Assembly: GCF_037392515.1 (NCBI RefSeq)
Contig: NC_090295.1
Location: 20,910,001-20,974,000, forward strand
Reading direction: 5' to 3'
From: Haliotis asinina
Taxonomy: Eukaryota > Mollusca > Gastropoda > Lepetellida > Haliotidae
Length of the DNA: 64,000 bases
Positions 59,401-64,000 of this stretch are shown piece by piece. The number at the start of each line of letters is the position of its first letter. Within the stretch, counting starts at the first letter, position 1. A program made the translations under genes and the position numbers. Below the pieces are notes generated by a model. It was not told the DNA's origin. It did no database searches and worked only from the letters and a program-made list of their open reading frames with translations.

Positions 59401-60965
59401 GCTGAAGATTTTCCAACATTTTCTTGACTGGAATAATTCATGAGTAGAATATTAACTGTGTCAATTTTTTCAATAATCCATGTGTTTTGCAGAGAAGCGA
59501 CAGGAGAATGTGGATCTGAAGAGCTCTCTTGACAAGGAGGTTCATAAACATGTGGAGGATAAGAAGGCCGAGACTAGTGCTGTGATAGACGACCTCAAGC
59601 TGAAACTTAGGGTGAGATGCACGTCTCTTTCATGTTGTGTTGCAGTGCTCACTTGTCACAAATGCAAGAGATGGTTGGCTGTACCTGTTACGTTTGTTTG
59701 TTGATCTTGGATCAGCATAGTAAATATGGTAGTTTGATATCTGCTATTGACGCCATCAAAGTGAATTCACTGTCAAATCTAACTCAGATCTTCAGCATGA
59801 TGAGCGAACTTTAGACACGTTACAACCAACCAGTCTGCAGCTACTTTCTGACAAGTGACAAATGAACAATAACAAGATCATGAGTGACACGAACAGATTA
59901 TCAATAGTCACTGACTAAGAGACAACTGAATGTGTCTGTGTCAGGCAGTTTATAGGAGCAGTGTTCCAACTGGCATGGCAGCCTGAGGAATTTGCTTTGC
60001 AGAGTTGTGCTCCCTTGTCTTGTCAGTTCTTAAGTGACATTTGGTATCTTCAATCAGGAAAAAGATCGGGATCTACGGAAGGTTGAGAAAGAAATCCAGA
60101 AGTATGAAGATCAGCTGAAAGAAATGAGGAAAAATGTGAGCGATAAGGACCATGAAATGGAGGTTAGTTGTCTCATGACACCACACTTTTCTAAGAAAAT
60201 GCATTTCTCATAATACTGTCAGCCCTCATGGAACCTACCATATAAAATTGCAATATTAAATTAAAAATTTCTAATGTATTAATACAATTTTGCTTAAAAT
60301 CAACTTTTGCTCCCTCCACTGCCCAAATATATGGAATAGCCACAGCACAACAATACTTTTGAAACTAGTTAGGCAAACATCAACAACACCTTATGTGACA
60401 GTTTTTTGATATCTGGAGCAATTGTTTACATTCCATACATGGCAAGTGTTCCCTGCTTTGAAGGTTTCAGTTATCAATTTCAAGCAAGCACTGAGGGATA
60501 GTAGGTCATCAAATATGTAATATGCTCCTGTATGTATAATACAAGCCAAAATGGTGTTAAAAATGTATGACAATGTGCCTTTAAGACGTAATTCAGGTGT
60601 AGATATGTCCAGAATCCCAAGGTTGTGTTTGAATTGTTGTTGGATGTGACGTGATTAAATGTAGGATAAGATGGTTGAGATGTGGATGAGTGAGTGAGTG
60701 AGTTTGGTTTTATGCCGCTTTTAGCAATATTCCAGCAATATCACGGCGGGGGACACCAGAAAATGGGCCTCACATATTGTGGGGAATGAGATGTGGATGA
60801 GACTACTGGACCAGTGTATGTGTCTATAACTAAGTGATGCTATATAACGAGCAGGCATGGCGAGAACAACGAGACAAGCTGGTGGGCAGTCTGGAGACTC
60901 TCATGAAACAACAAGCTGCTGAGATCAAACAACTCAAGCAGGAAAAGCAAACCGTCAACATCAAG
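22762..60965 (+). CDS. KIF20: Kinesin-6 family motor (KIF20A/B-like), 3' end beyond window or not found
   Basis: Plus-end microtubule motor of the kinesin-6 family, which acts at the central spindle and midbody in late mitosis and cytokinesis. 27 exons were placed (listed separately) and all phases agree: 6939 nt, 2313 residues, no stop reached. Motor motifs: VYLRVRPF (~60), P-loop GVTSSGKT (150-157), [14 protein letters not shown], switch I NHNSSRSH (369-376), switch II DLAGSE (404-409), and the closing [10 protein letters not shown] block. The ~100-residue acidic insert between P-loop and SFAEIYNE is the loop-6 expansion specific to kinesin-6. The neck ([10 protein letters not shown]) and then long coiled coil follow. 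The size resembles KIF20B (about 1800 aa in human) rather than KIF20A (about 890). A short form ending at 43474 is also possible. The start ATG at 22762 is the first after an acceptor. Confidence 0.9.
23735..23875 (-). mobile_element. SINE family A, reverse copy
   Basis: Reverse complement shows GGGTAGCCTTGAGGTTAAAG and GGGTTCGATCCCCTACATGG, the tRNA-like head of family A. Confidence 0.65.
24021..24279 (+). CDS. KIF20: Kinesin exon 2: P-loop
   Basis: Residues 76-161. Contains [20 protein letters not shown] and [14 protein letters not shown], the nucleotide-binding P-loop. Acceptor TTCCAG, donor GTAGGA, ends phase 1. Confidence 0.92.
24388..24577 (+). mobile_element. SINE family B ending in a (CACT)n microsatellite
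   Basis: GTGAAGATCCGGGTTAGAAC through CAGTAACCCATGCTTG and CATATAGCTGGAATATTGCT, then twelve CACT repeats (24529-24576). It shows how these SINE tails seed microsatellites. Confidence 0.75.
25735..26110 (+). repeat. Dispersed repeat, copy 1
   Basis: About 370 bp shared with 57340-57690, including GGACAATCAAATAATGGTAT, CTTACTTG, CAAACTGCAAATAA, TCTGCTCA and GTGGAAAATTAGTC in the same order. It lies in kinesin intron 2. The class is unknown; no coding capacity. Confidence 0.7.
26786..26960. mobile_element. Short DNA-transposon relic (MITE)
   Basis: The left end GGATTGGGAAAGG is mirrored by the right end CTCTTTCCCAATCC. The centre has another complementary pair (GGGCCATTTTGCACATTAGA and a GTGGCCCATTCTAAATT partner). 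Its ~175 bp with terminal inverted repeats and no coding capacity fit a MITE, possibly hAT-like. Confidence 0.55.
27260..27631. mobile_element. hAT-like MITE with internal tandem repeat
   Basis: Terminal inverted repeats TAGTGTTCCCC (27260-27270) and GGGGAACACTA (27621-27631) enclose about 370 bp. The outside flanks CAATACAT and AAATACAT match at seven of eight bases, as expected for an 8-bp hAT target duplication. Four AAAGGGCAGGGCGC units repeat near the right end. It lies in kinesin intron 2, 85 bp before exon 3. Confidence 0.65.
27716..27903 (+). CDS. KIF20: Kinesin exon 3
   Basis: Residues 162-224: [20 protein letters not shown], then a charged stretch ([14 protein letters not shown]) that opens the loop-6 insert. 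Acceptor TTTGAAG, donor GTGAGC, phase 0. Confidence 0.9.
28392..28503 (+). CDS. KIF20: Kinesin exon 4: loop-6 insert
   Basis: Residues 225-261, low complexity and rich in Ser, Thr and Asp ([20 protein letters not shown]). The fit of the phases and the position between conserved exons support it. Donor GTTTTC is weak. Confidence 0.75.
28784..29011 (+). CDS. KIF20: Kinesin exon 5
   Basis: Residues 262-337. Contains [20 protein letters not shown], the conserved strand after the loop-6 insert, and [14 protein letters not shown]. Acceptor CTCACAG, donor GTATGA, phase 1. Confidence 0.92.
29590..29701 (+). CDS. KIF20: Kinesin exon 6: switch I start
   Basis: Residues 338-374, [17 protein letters not shown]... 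to TKLNHNSSR, the start of switch I. It ends in phase 2 within the Ser codon of SSRSH. Confidence 0.92.
30490..30561 (+). CDS. KIF20: Kinesin exon 7 (72 nt)
   Basis: A short exon that completes switch I and adds [20 protein letters not shown] then ARVSM. It was found by requiring the strand that must follow NHNSSR. Acceptor TTTCAG at 30489 and donor GTGAGT at 30562 fit, and phases 2-in and 2-out join exons 6 and 8. Confidence 0.88.
31167..31313 (+). CDS. KIF20: Kinesin exon 8: switch II
   Basis: Residues 399-447, [20 protein letters not shown] and [16 protein letters not shown], the switch II DLAGSE and the following helix. Acceptor ATCCAG, donor GTAGGC, phase 2. Confidence 0.92.
31370..31500 (+). 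mobile_element. SINE family A, degraded copy
   Basis: Retains ACCTGGGTTTGGCTCCCCAC and CTCGTGATATTGCTAACC; the A box is poorly preserved. Confidence 0.45.
31785..32030 (+). mobile_element. SINE family B copy
   Basis: GACCCGTGAAGATGCAGGTT through GATCAGTACTCATGCTGTTG, GGATTGTCTGGTCCAAACTT and AGCTGGAATATTGTTCAGTG to the AAACTAAATTCACTC end. Confidence 0.7.
32228..32393 (+). CDS. KIF20: Kinesin exon 9: end of motor core
   Basis: Residues 448-503: [40 protein letters not shown] and FKFSAIAKQ. This completes the motor. Acceptor TTCCAG, donor GTTTGT, phase 0. Confidence 0.93.
32843..32945 (+). CDS. KIF20: Kinesin exon 10: neck
   Basis: Residues 504-537, [20 protein letters not shown] then [14 protein letters not shown]; a proline- and lysine-rich neck linker extension. 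Acceptor TTCAG, donor GTACAG, phase 1. Confidence 0.82.
33087..33340. mobile_element. Possible hAT-like MITE, degraded
   Basis: The left end TAGGGCTGCAAGAATTC and right end GAATTGTTACAGCTTTACT are imperfect inverted repeats (about 13 of 17 positions). Confidence 0.35.
33405..33520 (+). mobile_element. SINE family A, 3' portion
   Basis: CCAGGTTCAATTCCCCTCAT, GGGTACAATGTGTGAAGCTC, TGATGTTGCTGGAATATTGC and CAGCATAAAACTCAC, in order. Confidence 0.65.
33659..33753 (+). CDS. KIF20: Kinesin exon 11
   Basis: Residues 538-569, [20 protein letters not shown] and [11 protein letters not shown]; acidic. Acceptor GTGCAG, donor GTAAGT, phase 0. Confidence 0.82.
35040..35400. repeat. Probable dispersed repeat with AAGGTCA-type words
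   Basis: Contains GGTGACCTTGACCTTCAT, AAAGTCACAAGGGG, AAGATATCTCAAGAACCATT and AAGGTCACAGTGACACTT, with a second AAGATATCTCACGAATGGTT. The repeated phrasing resembles a common molluscan intronic repeat. No second long copy is in the window, so the call is tentative. Confidence 0.35.
36341..36480 (+). CDS. KIF20: Kinesin exon 12
   Basis: Residues 570-615, [20 protein letters not shown] to [10 protein letters not shown]; start of the coiled coil. The donor GTAATC at 36481 is the first of six copies made by the 25-bp array that follows. Confidence 0.87.
36469..36626. repeat. 25-bp tandem array spanning a splice donor
   Basis: The last 12 nt of exon 12 (GAATGACTACAG) and the start of the intron are repeated at exact 25-nt steps, putting TACAG|GTA donors at 36481, 36506, 36531, 36556, 36581 and 36606. 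Early copies have GTAATCACATAG, later ones GTAGGCAAATAG. Use of any but the first donor brings an immediate in-frame TAA. Confidence 0.92.
37074..37245 (+). CDS. KIF20: Kinesin exon 13
   Basis: Residues 616-673, [20 protein letters not shown] to HAEQVKVK, with a basic [10 protein letters not shown] patch. Acceptor TTCTAG, donor GTCAGT, phase 0. Confidence 0.87.
37730..37860 (+). mobile_element. SINE family A, degraded copy
   Basis: GTGTAGCCTCGTGCTCGTCA, CCTAGGTTAGAATCCCCTCA and GGTACAATGTATGAAGCCTC with a partial tail. Confidence 0.55.
37963..38127 (+). CDS. KIF20: Kinesin exon 14
   Basis: Residues 674-728, [20 protein letters not shown] to IQDIKAEK; coiled coil. Acceptor TTTTCAG, donor GTAGGT, phase 0. 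Confidence 0.88.
38384..38431. repeat. (GAT)n microsatellite
   Basis: Sixteen GAT units just upstream of exon 15. Confidence 0.95.
38450..38539 (+). CDS. KIF20: Kinesin exon 15 (30 codons)
   Basis: Residues 729-758, [20 protein letters not shown] then [10 protein letters not shown]; coiled coil. Same length and phase as exon 16. Confidence 0.85.
39047..39136 (+). CDS. KIF20: Kinesin exon 16 (30 codons)
   Basis: Residues 759-788, [20 protein letters not shown] then [10 protein letters not shown]. It aligns with exon 15 at SK, D-x-x-K-x-T and the QL-x-Q end, suggesting an old exon duplication. Confidence 0.85.
39560..39640 (+). mobile_element. SINE family A fragment
   Basis: GGGGTAATAGTGCACTGCTT and CCCAGGTTTGATGCCTCAGA, then GTATAGTATGTGAAACC. 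Confidence 0.4.
40051..40143 (+). CDS. KIF20: Kinesin exon 17
   Basis: Residues 789-819, [20 protein letters not shown] then [11 protein letters not shown]. Acceptor TTGTCAG, donor GTACTG, phase 0. Confidence 0.83.
41392..41912. repeat. 128-bp tandem array spanning a splice acceptor
   Basis: Three extra partial copies of exon 18 precede the full one, each with 51 nt of upstream intron, its TACATTACAG acceptor and the first ~77 nt of the exon. Exon starts fall at 41443, 41571, 41699 and 41827, exactly 128 nt apart. In the first three, the exon runs into AACAAGCTGTAG, an in-frame stop, with no good donor. Copies differ at a few bases. Confidence 0.95.
41827..41952 (+). CDS. KIF20: Kinesin exon 18
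   Basis: Residues 820-861, [20 protein letters not shown] to EDEDKISQQ. This is the only one of four tandem copies with a full 3' half and a donor (GTAACC), so it is taken as the true exon. Confidence 0.85.
42043..42225. repeat. Long inverted repeat (hairpin) in kinesin intron 18
   Basis: Arms 42043-42106 and 42162-42225, about 64 bp each and roughly 93% complementary, around a 55-bp loop. The arms contain GAAGGTAGTGGAATACCTGA and its reverse complement. The transcript would fold into a near-perfect stem. It may be a MITE; no clear target duplication was seen. Confidence 0.85.
42305..42437 (+). mobile_element. SINE family A copy
   Basis: GGAGTAGCCTAATGCTTAAA, GGGTTCAATTTCCAACATGG, GTGCAGTGTGTGAAG and CCTGCTGTGATAGTGCT. 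Confidence 0.6.
42875..43004 (+). CDS. KIF20: Kinesin exon 19, spliced form
   Basis: Residues 862-904, [20 protein letters not shown] to LVDENSQIQ. The donor CAAG|GTAGCA at 43005 ends it in phase 1, matching exon 20. The same exon can be read through (next entry). Confidence 0.83.
42875..43477 (+). CDS. KIF20: Kinesin alternative last exon: basic tail of a short isoform
   Basis: If the donor at 43005 is not used, the frame stays open for 156 more codons and stops with TAG at 43472-43474, giving a 1060-residue protein. The added tail has an acidic start ([20 protein letters not shown]), then a strongly basic end rich in Lys, Val and Glu, closing with [10 protein letters not shown]. Proline-directed sites (SPRS, TPIQK, TPTKD) fit Cdk phosphorylation, known for kinesin-6 tails. 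AATAAA at 44631-44636 could be the polyadenylation signal. Length and charge resemble KIF20A. No transcript evidence is available. The alternative is an intron that happens to be open. Confidence 0.6.
43478..47340. other. 3' UTR of the short form and first half of kinesin intron 19
   Basis: Mostly unique-looking AT-rich sequence. It holds AATAAA at 44631-44636 and a small duplicated segment with AGGTGTGTAACT and GGCTTAAAACTGTTTTAA at about 44955-45065. No gene was recognised. Confidence 0.4.
47345..47455 (+). mobile_element. SINE family A fragment, degraded
   Basis: TGGTTGGTAGTCTAGTTTAA and a CTCGTTATGACACG segment correspond to the family A head. Confidence 0.4.
47456..47715 (+). repeat. 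132-bp tandem duplication derived from SINE family B
   Basis: GAGAGCCCCAGAGCTATGC starts at 47456 and again at 47588, each followed by GATCATTGC, TTATGTTGAG and CTAGTCCA(A/G)ACTTGATTAT, the family B core. The two units are about 90% identical. Confidence 0.75.
47880..48202 (-). pseudogene. LINE ORF2 C-terminal relic
   Basis: Reverse translation gives [18 protein letters not shown] followed by [19 protein letters not shown] in broken frames. The ITPVL..LHWLPV and PLYLSDLL blocks are standard in CR1/L2-like LINE proteins. Stops and frameshifts show it is dead. Confidence 0.65.
48203..49120. other. Intron sequence, nothing recognised
   Basis: The 5' part may be further LINE sequence on the minus strand, but no motif is clear. 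Confidence 0.3.
49125..49355 (-). mobile_element. SINE family B, reverse near full-length copy
   Basis: GTGAGTTTAGTTTTACACCT, CAGCAGTATTCCAGCTATAT, CAACATGAGCATCGATCTAC and AGCATGGGTTGCTGAAGG up to GAGACCTTCACGG, the reverse complement of family B. Confidence 0.75.
49895..50050 (+). mobile_element. SINE family A copy
   Basis: GGGATTTGATTCCCACATAG, GTACAATGTGTGAAGCCC and TTGATATTGCTTGAGTATTG, with a CAGCATAAAA end. Confidence 0.65.
50245..50395 (+). mobile_element. SINE family A, near full length
   Basis: The A box GGTAGCCTGGTGGTTAAAGC and B box CAGGTTTGATACCC are followed by the family body and CACTCACTCA end. Confidence 0.75.
51139..54350 (+). CDS. KIF20: Kinesin exon 20: 3.2-kb coiled-coil exon
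   Basis: Residues 905-1975 of the long form. It is 3212 nt without a stop, almost entirely Glu/Lys/Leu-rich heptad-like coiled coil (for example [20 protein letters not shown]). Near the start (residues ~1002-1016) [17 protein letters not shown] holds four proline-directed sites with following Lys/Arg, a Cdk-type cluster in a basic patch. ILSPTK-like VLSPTK occurs near 54060. Two acceptors fit the frame: after GGCAG at 51138 (preferred, better pyrimidine tract) or after TTGCAG at 51156, six codons apart. The donor is AAAGG|GTAATT, phase 0. Confidence 0.9.
54548..54700 (+). CDS. KIF20: Kinesin exon 21
   Basis: Residues 1976-2026, [20 protein letters not shown] to [12 protein letters not shown]. 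Acceptor TGTTTAG, donor GTGAGT, phase 0. Its last 57 nt are repeated downstream. Confidence 0.88.
54701..55000. repeat. 75-bp tandem array spanning a splice donor
   Basis: Four copies follow exon 21, each made of GTGAGTGATCTGTGACAG plus the last 57 nt of the exon, so GTGAGT donors recur at 54776, 54851, 54926 and 55001. Each copy also has CTGTGACAG, a possible acceptor that would restore frame for a 19-codon cassette. Read-through meets an in-frame TGA. Degraded relatives extend to about 55210. Confidence 0.93.
55507..55687 (+). CDS. KIF20: Kinesin exon 22
   Basis: Residues 2027-2086, [20 protein letters not shown] to [10 protein letters not shown]; coiled coil. Acceptor TTTCAG, donor GTTAGT, phase 1. 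Confidence 0.87.
55931..56056 (+). CDS. KIF20: Kinesin exon 23
   Basis: Residues 2087-2128, [20 protein letters not shown] to DDEIKTLSE. Acceptor ACTGTAG, donor GTGTGC, phase 1. Confidence 0.87.
56322..56490. mobile_element. Tigger/pogo-like MITE, copy 1 (degraded right end)
   Basis: Starts TA-CAGTGGAAGCTGTCTAAAC and ends with GCCGGTTTTGACAGCTTTC, matching the element at 58713-58866 in the same order. Just upstream, CCTTCCACTGTATG looks like the right end of another copy, making a head-to-head pair. Confidence 0.55.
56495..56640 (+). mobile_element. SINE family A copy
   Basis: GGGTGATCCAGTGGTTAAAG, AGGTTTGATTCCCAACAATG and CATGATATTGCTTGAATATT. Confidence 0.65.
57340..57690 (+). repeat. Dispersed repeat, copy 2
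   Basis: Same-direction partner of 25735-26110: GGGCAATCAAATAATGGTAT, TTTCAAACTGCAAATAA, GTCATAAAAATCAAATTAAG and GTGGAAAATTAGTCAGG. It ends about 20 nt before the exon 24 acceptor. Confidence 0.7.
57708..57926 (+). CDS. KIF20: Kinesin exon 24
   Basis: Residues 2129-2201, [20 protein letters not shown] to [10 protein letters not shown]; coiled coil. Acceptor CCCACAG, donor GTGGGA, phase 1. Confidence 0.88.
58035..58195 (-). mobile_element. SINE family A, reverse near full-length copy
   Basis: GAGTGAGTTTTATTCCGCTT, TTAGCAATATTCCAGCAATA and GGGAATTGAACCAGG give the reverse complement of the tail, body and B box. Confidence 0.7.
58240..58525. repeat. 96-bp tandem array
   Basis: CACTTTAACAC(T/C)AGGCAATC recurs at 58261, 58357 and 58453. 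Each unit holds ACTTGGTAGAGAGTCTG and GACATGTTGG(A/G)AATTGG. It appears to have grown from the adjacent SINE end. Its long plus-strand open frame is an artefact. Confidence 0.88.
58713..58866. mobile_element. Tigger/pogo-like MITE, copy 2
   Basis: Terminal inverted repeats CAGTGGAAGCTGTCTGAAC and TTTTTACAGCTTCCACTG are flanked on both sides by TA, the target duplication of Tc1/mariner/pogo elements. An inner GCCGGTTT also recurs. About 155 bp and non-coding. Confidence 0.7.
59120..59275 (+). mobile_element. SINE family B 3' part with (CACT)n tail
   Basis: GTTCATATTGCTCACTGG, GTCTGGTTTTCAGACGGGAT and CATAGCTCTAATATTGCTGA lead into a run of CACT repeats. Confidence 0.6.
59493..59611 (+). CDS. 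KIF20: Kinesin exon 25
   Basis: Residues 2202-2241, [20 protein letters not shown] to DDLKLKLR. Acceptor TTTTGCAG, donor GTGAGA, phase 0. Confidence 0.87.
60058..60162 (+). CDS. KIF20: Kinesin exon 26
   Basis: Residues 2242-2276, [20 protein letters not shown] to SDKDHEME. Acceptor AATCAG, donor GTTAGT, phase 0. Confidence 0.85.
60695..60790 (-). mobile_element. SINE family A, reverse 3' fragment
   Basis: GAGTTTGGTTTTATGCCGCT, TTTAGCAATATTCCAGCAAT and CGGCGGGGGACACCAG. Confidence 0.65.
60855..60965 (+). CDS. KIF20: Kinesin exon 27, last exon found
   Basis: Residues 2277-2313, [20 protein letters not shown] to QEKQTVNIK. Acceptor GAGCAG, donor GTATTG, phase 0. No stop is reached, so further exons should lie beyond the repeat field and outside the window. 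Confidence 0.84.
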
Positions 60966-60999
60966 GTATTGCCCTTTGTTTTGTTTGGATGACTGAGTG

Positions 61000-61268
61000 A
61001 GTAATTGAATGAGTGAGTTTTCAGCACTTAGCAATATTCCAGCTCTATGGTGACGGTCTGTAAATAATAGATTCTGGACCAGACAATCCAGTGATCAACA
61101 GCATGAGCATCGATCTGCGCAATCAGGGACCAATGACATGTCTCACCCTAGTCAGCGAGCTTGACAACCTGCCCCCGTTAGTAGCCTCTTATGACAAGCA
61201 TAGTCGCCTTTTATGGCAATCATAGGTTGCTGAAGGGCTATTCTACCCCGGACCTTGACGGCTCTTTG
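61000..61268 (-). mobile_element. SINE family B, reverse near full-length copy
   Basis: GCAATATTCCAGCTCTATGG, GACAATCCAGTGATCAACAG, CATGAGCATCGATCTGCGCA and AATCATAGGTTGCTGAAGG to the ACCTTGACGG end. Confidence 0.75.
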
Positions 61269-61319
61269 GATGACTGAAGAGAAGTGTATGAATGTGTCGA
61301 AATGATATTTGCTGTCTAC

Positions 61320-62035
61320 CTACCTTTACCACACATACTTGTCCCTCTCATCTCGGTCCGTGACCACCTCCTATCTCCGTCTCCAGCTTCCGTTGTATGT
61401 CTCCTTTCTGGACCCATCTCCTGCCCGCTCATTGTGTCTCTAAGATGCTGTCCCAATCCCTATCTTCCCTTGTATGTCTCCAAGATGCTGTCTACACTCA
61501 ACTCCCCTTTTTTGTGTTCCCACGTCTGATGGGCAGTCCACACTCAATCTCTTGTTAGTGGTCTCAGTCTGTCCACAGTCACTCAATCTCCTATTTGTAT
61601 GCCCGTTAGAGGCTGTCCCCATCCCATCCTTTTACATGTCACCATAGATACTGTCTCTTTTCTCTCCAGTATGTCCACCCAAAATTTTGTCCCCTCTCAC
61701 TTCCTGTTGTATGTCCCAGTGCACAGTCCCTGTCCTCACCAGTATGTCCTCCGAAAATGGTGTCCCCACTCACTCTCTTCCTGTTGTATGTCCCTGCCCT
61801 CTCCAGTATATGTCCCAAAGGCTATCCCCACTAAACATCCCCCCTGTTTATTTCCTCAGAGATTATTTGTGATCCCTGTCCTCCATTCTAAGTCCCCCAA
61901 GATGCTGTCCCCGTCTTCCCTTGTATGCCCCTGAAGATGCTATTCTTGTCCTCCTTTGTAAGTCCTCCAAAATGATGTCCCTGTCATCCTGTCCTGATGT
62001 CCCCCAAGGTGGCATCTGTGTTCTCCATTGTCAGT
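61320..62035. repeat. Degenerate older part of the repeat field
   Basis: Pyrimidine-rich sequence with irregularly spaced words such as CAAGATGCTGTC, TGTATGTC and CCCTGTCCTC. It looks like a decayed relative of the 69-bp array that follows. No coding exon was recognised. Confidence 0.65.
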
Positions 62036-64000
62036 TCCGCAGGATACTGTCCCTGCCCTCCCCAGTATGTCCCTGGGATGATGTTCCTGTCCTCACCGGT
62101 ATGTAACCCAGGATACTGTCCCTGCCCTCCCCAGTATGTCCCTGGGATGATGTTCCTGTCCTCACCGGTATGTAACCCAGGATACTGTCCCTGCCCTCCC
62201 CAGTATGTCCCTGGGATGATGTTCCTGTCCTCACCGGTATGTAACCCAGGATACTGTCCCTGCCCTCCCCAGTATGTCCCTGGGATGATGTTCCTGTCCT
62301 CACCGGTATGTAACCCAGGATACTGTCCCTGCCCTCCCCAGTATGTCCCTGGGATGATGTTCCTGTCCTCACCGGTATGTAACCCAGGATCATGTCCCTG
62401 TCCTCCCCAGTATGTCCCTGGGATGATGTTCCTGTCCTCACCGGTATGTAACCCAGGATACTGTCCCTGCCCTCCCCAGTATGTCCCTGGGATGATGTTC
62501 CTGTCCTCACCGGTATGTAACCCAGGATACTGTCCCTGTCCTCCCCAGTATGTCCCTGGGATGATGTTCCTGTCCTCACCGGTATGTAACCCAGGATACT
62601 GTCCCTGTCCTCCCCAGTATGTCCCTGGGATGATGTTCCTGTCCTCACCGGTATGTAACCCAGGATACTGTCCCTGCCCTCCCCAGTATGTCCCTGGGAT
62701 GATGTTCCTGTCCTCACCGGTATGTAACCCAGGATACTGTCCCTGTCCTCCCCAGTATGTCCCTGGGATGATGTTCCTGTCCTCACCGGTATGTAACCCA
62801 GGATACTGTCCCTGCCCTCCCCAGTATGTCCCTGGGATGATGTTCCTGTCCTCACCGGTATGTAACCCAGGATACTGTCCCTGTCCTCCCCAGTATGTCC
62901 CTGGGATGATGTTCCTGTCCTCACCGGTATGTAACCCAGGATCATGTCCCTGTCCTCCCCAGTATGTCCCTGGGATGATGTTCCTGTCCTCACCGGTATG
63001 TAACCCAGGATACTGTCCCTGCCCTCCCCAGTATGTCCCTGGGATGATGTTCCTGTCCTCACCGGTATGTAACCCAGGATACTGTCCCTGCCCTCCCCAG
63101 TATGTCCCTGGGATGATGTTCCTGTCCTCACCGGTATGTAACCCAGGATCATGTCCCTGCCCTCCCCAGTATGTCCCTGGGATGATGTTCCTGTCCTCAC
63201 CGGTATGTAACCCAGGATACTGTCCCTGTCCTCCCCAGTATGTCCCTGGGATGATGTTCCTGTCCTCACCGGTATGTAACCCAGGATACTGTCCCTGCCC
63301 TCCCCAGTATGTCCCTGGGATGATGTTCCTGTCCTCACCGGTATGTAACCCAGGATACTGTCCCTGTCCTCCCCAGTATGTCCCTGGGATGATGTTCCTG
63401 TCCTCACCGGTATGTAACCCAGGATACTGTCCCTGCCCTCCCCAGTATGTCCCTGGGATGATGTTCCTGTCCTCACCGGTATGTAACCCAGGATACTGTC
63501 CCTGTCCTCCCCAGTATGTCCCTGGGATGATGTTCCTGTCCTCACCGGTATGTAACCCAGGATCATGTCCCTGTCCTCCCCAGTATGTCCCTGGGATGAT
63601 GTTCCTGTCCTCACCGGTATGTAACCCAGGATACTGTCCCTGTCCTCCCCAGTATGTCCCTGGGATGATGTTCCTGTCCTCACCGGTATGTAACCCAGGA
63701 TACTGTCCCTGTCCTCCCCAGTATGTCCCTGGGATGATGTTCCTGTCCTCACCGGTATGTAACCCAGGATACTGTCCCTGTCCTCCCCAGTATGTCCCTG
63801 GGATGATGTTCCTGTCCTCACCGGTATGTAACCCAGGATCATGTCCCTGTCCTCCCCAGTATGTCCCTGGGATGATGTTCCTGTCCTCACCGGTATGTAA
63901 CCCAGGATACTGTCCCTGCCCTCCCCAGTATGTCCCTGGGATGATGTTCCTGTCCTCACCGGTATGTAACCCAGGATACTGTCCCTGCCCTCCCCAGTAT
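62036..64000. repeat. 69-bp tandem array running off the window end
   Basis: About 28 near-identical units of 69 bp: GTATGTAACCCAGGATACTG, TCCCTGCCCTCCCCAG and TATGTCCCTGGGATGATGTT, ending CCTGTCCTCACCG. Variants are limited: C or T in CCCTG(C/T)CCT, and ATACTG or ATCATG. Because 69 is a multiple of three, one minus-strand frame stays open for 642 codons of a 23-residue repeat. That is not evidence of a gene. Confidence 0.96.

Noticed and set aside
62031-63959. Minus-strand open frame of 642 codons with a 23-residue repeat
   Set aside because: It exists only because the DNA repeat is 69 bp and lacks a stop in that frame. It starts and ends with the array and has no upstream gene structure.
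62036-64000. CRISPR-like array
   Set aside because: Units are contiguous with no unique spacers, and the context is animal nuclear DNA.

Overview
The window is animal nuclear DNA, most likely from a marine gastropod mollusc and plausibly an abalone (Haliotis). The reasons are intron-rich genes with GT-AG junctions, an ependymin-related secreted protein of the type expanded in molluscs, and many copies of two tRNA-headed SINE-like repeats that end in CACT runs. The species is inferred, not proven. There are no bacterial operons, no CRISPR array and no rRNA genes.

Layout. 1-10.9 kb is repeat-dominated: a 28-bp minisatellite, fragments of one LINE family, and a degenerate minus-strand LINE (about 3.45-6.77 kb) that still shows an endonuclease, a reverse transcriptase and a 2A-like motif near its N terminus. 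10.93-16.9 kb holds a complete six-exon plus-strand gene for an ependymin-related protein (223 aa), with a CCAAT box and a TATA-like box upstream and several minisatellites in its introns. 17-22.7 kb is intergenic, with SINEs, a long GA tract and a possible G2/M-type promoter near 20.26 kb. 22.76 kb to at least 60.97 kb is one large plus-strand kinesin-6 (KIF20-type) gene. I placed 27 coding exons whose phases all agree. The first nine encode an intact motor, the middle encodes coiled coil, one exon of 3.2 kb encodes over 1000 residues of coiled coil, and the gene is still open at the last exon found. From 61.3 kb to the window end the sequence is a simple-repeat field, ending in about 28 copies of a 69-bp unit.

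Main points. (1) The kinesin exon ending at a donor at 43004 can also be read straight through to a stop at 43474. That gives a short 1060-aa protein with a basic tail, against a coiled-coil form of more than 2313 aa. One locus may therefore make both a KIF20A-like and a KIF20B-like product. (2) Three short tandem arrays in this gene (25, 75 and 128 bp units) each span an exon-intron boundary, and each appears to have started from a short match between exon and adjacent intron, so splice sites have been multiplied. (3) The first coding intron appears to be GC-AG.

The two genes are unrelated in function: one is a secreted extracellular protein, the other a mitotic or cytokinetic motor. Exon boundaries come from splice consensus, reading-phase continuity and family motifs read by eye; no alignment or transcript data were available.
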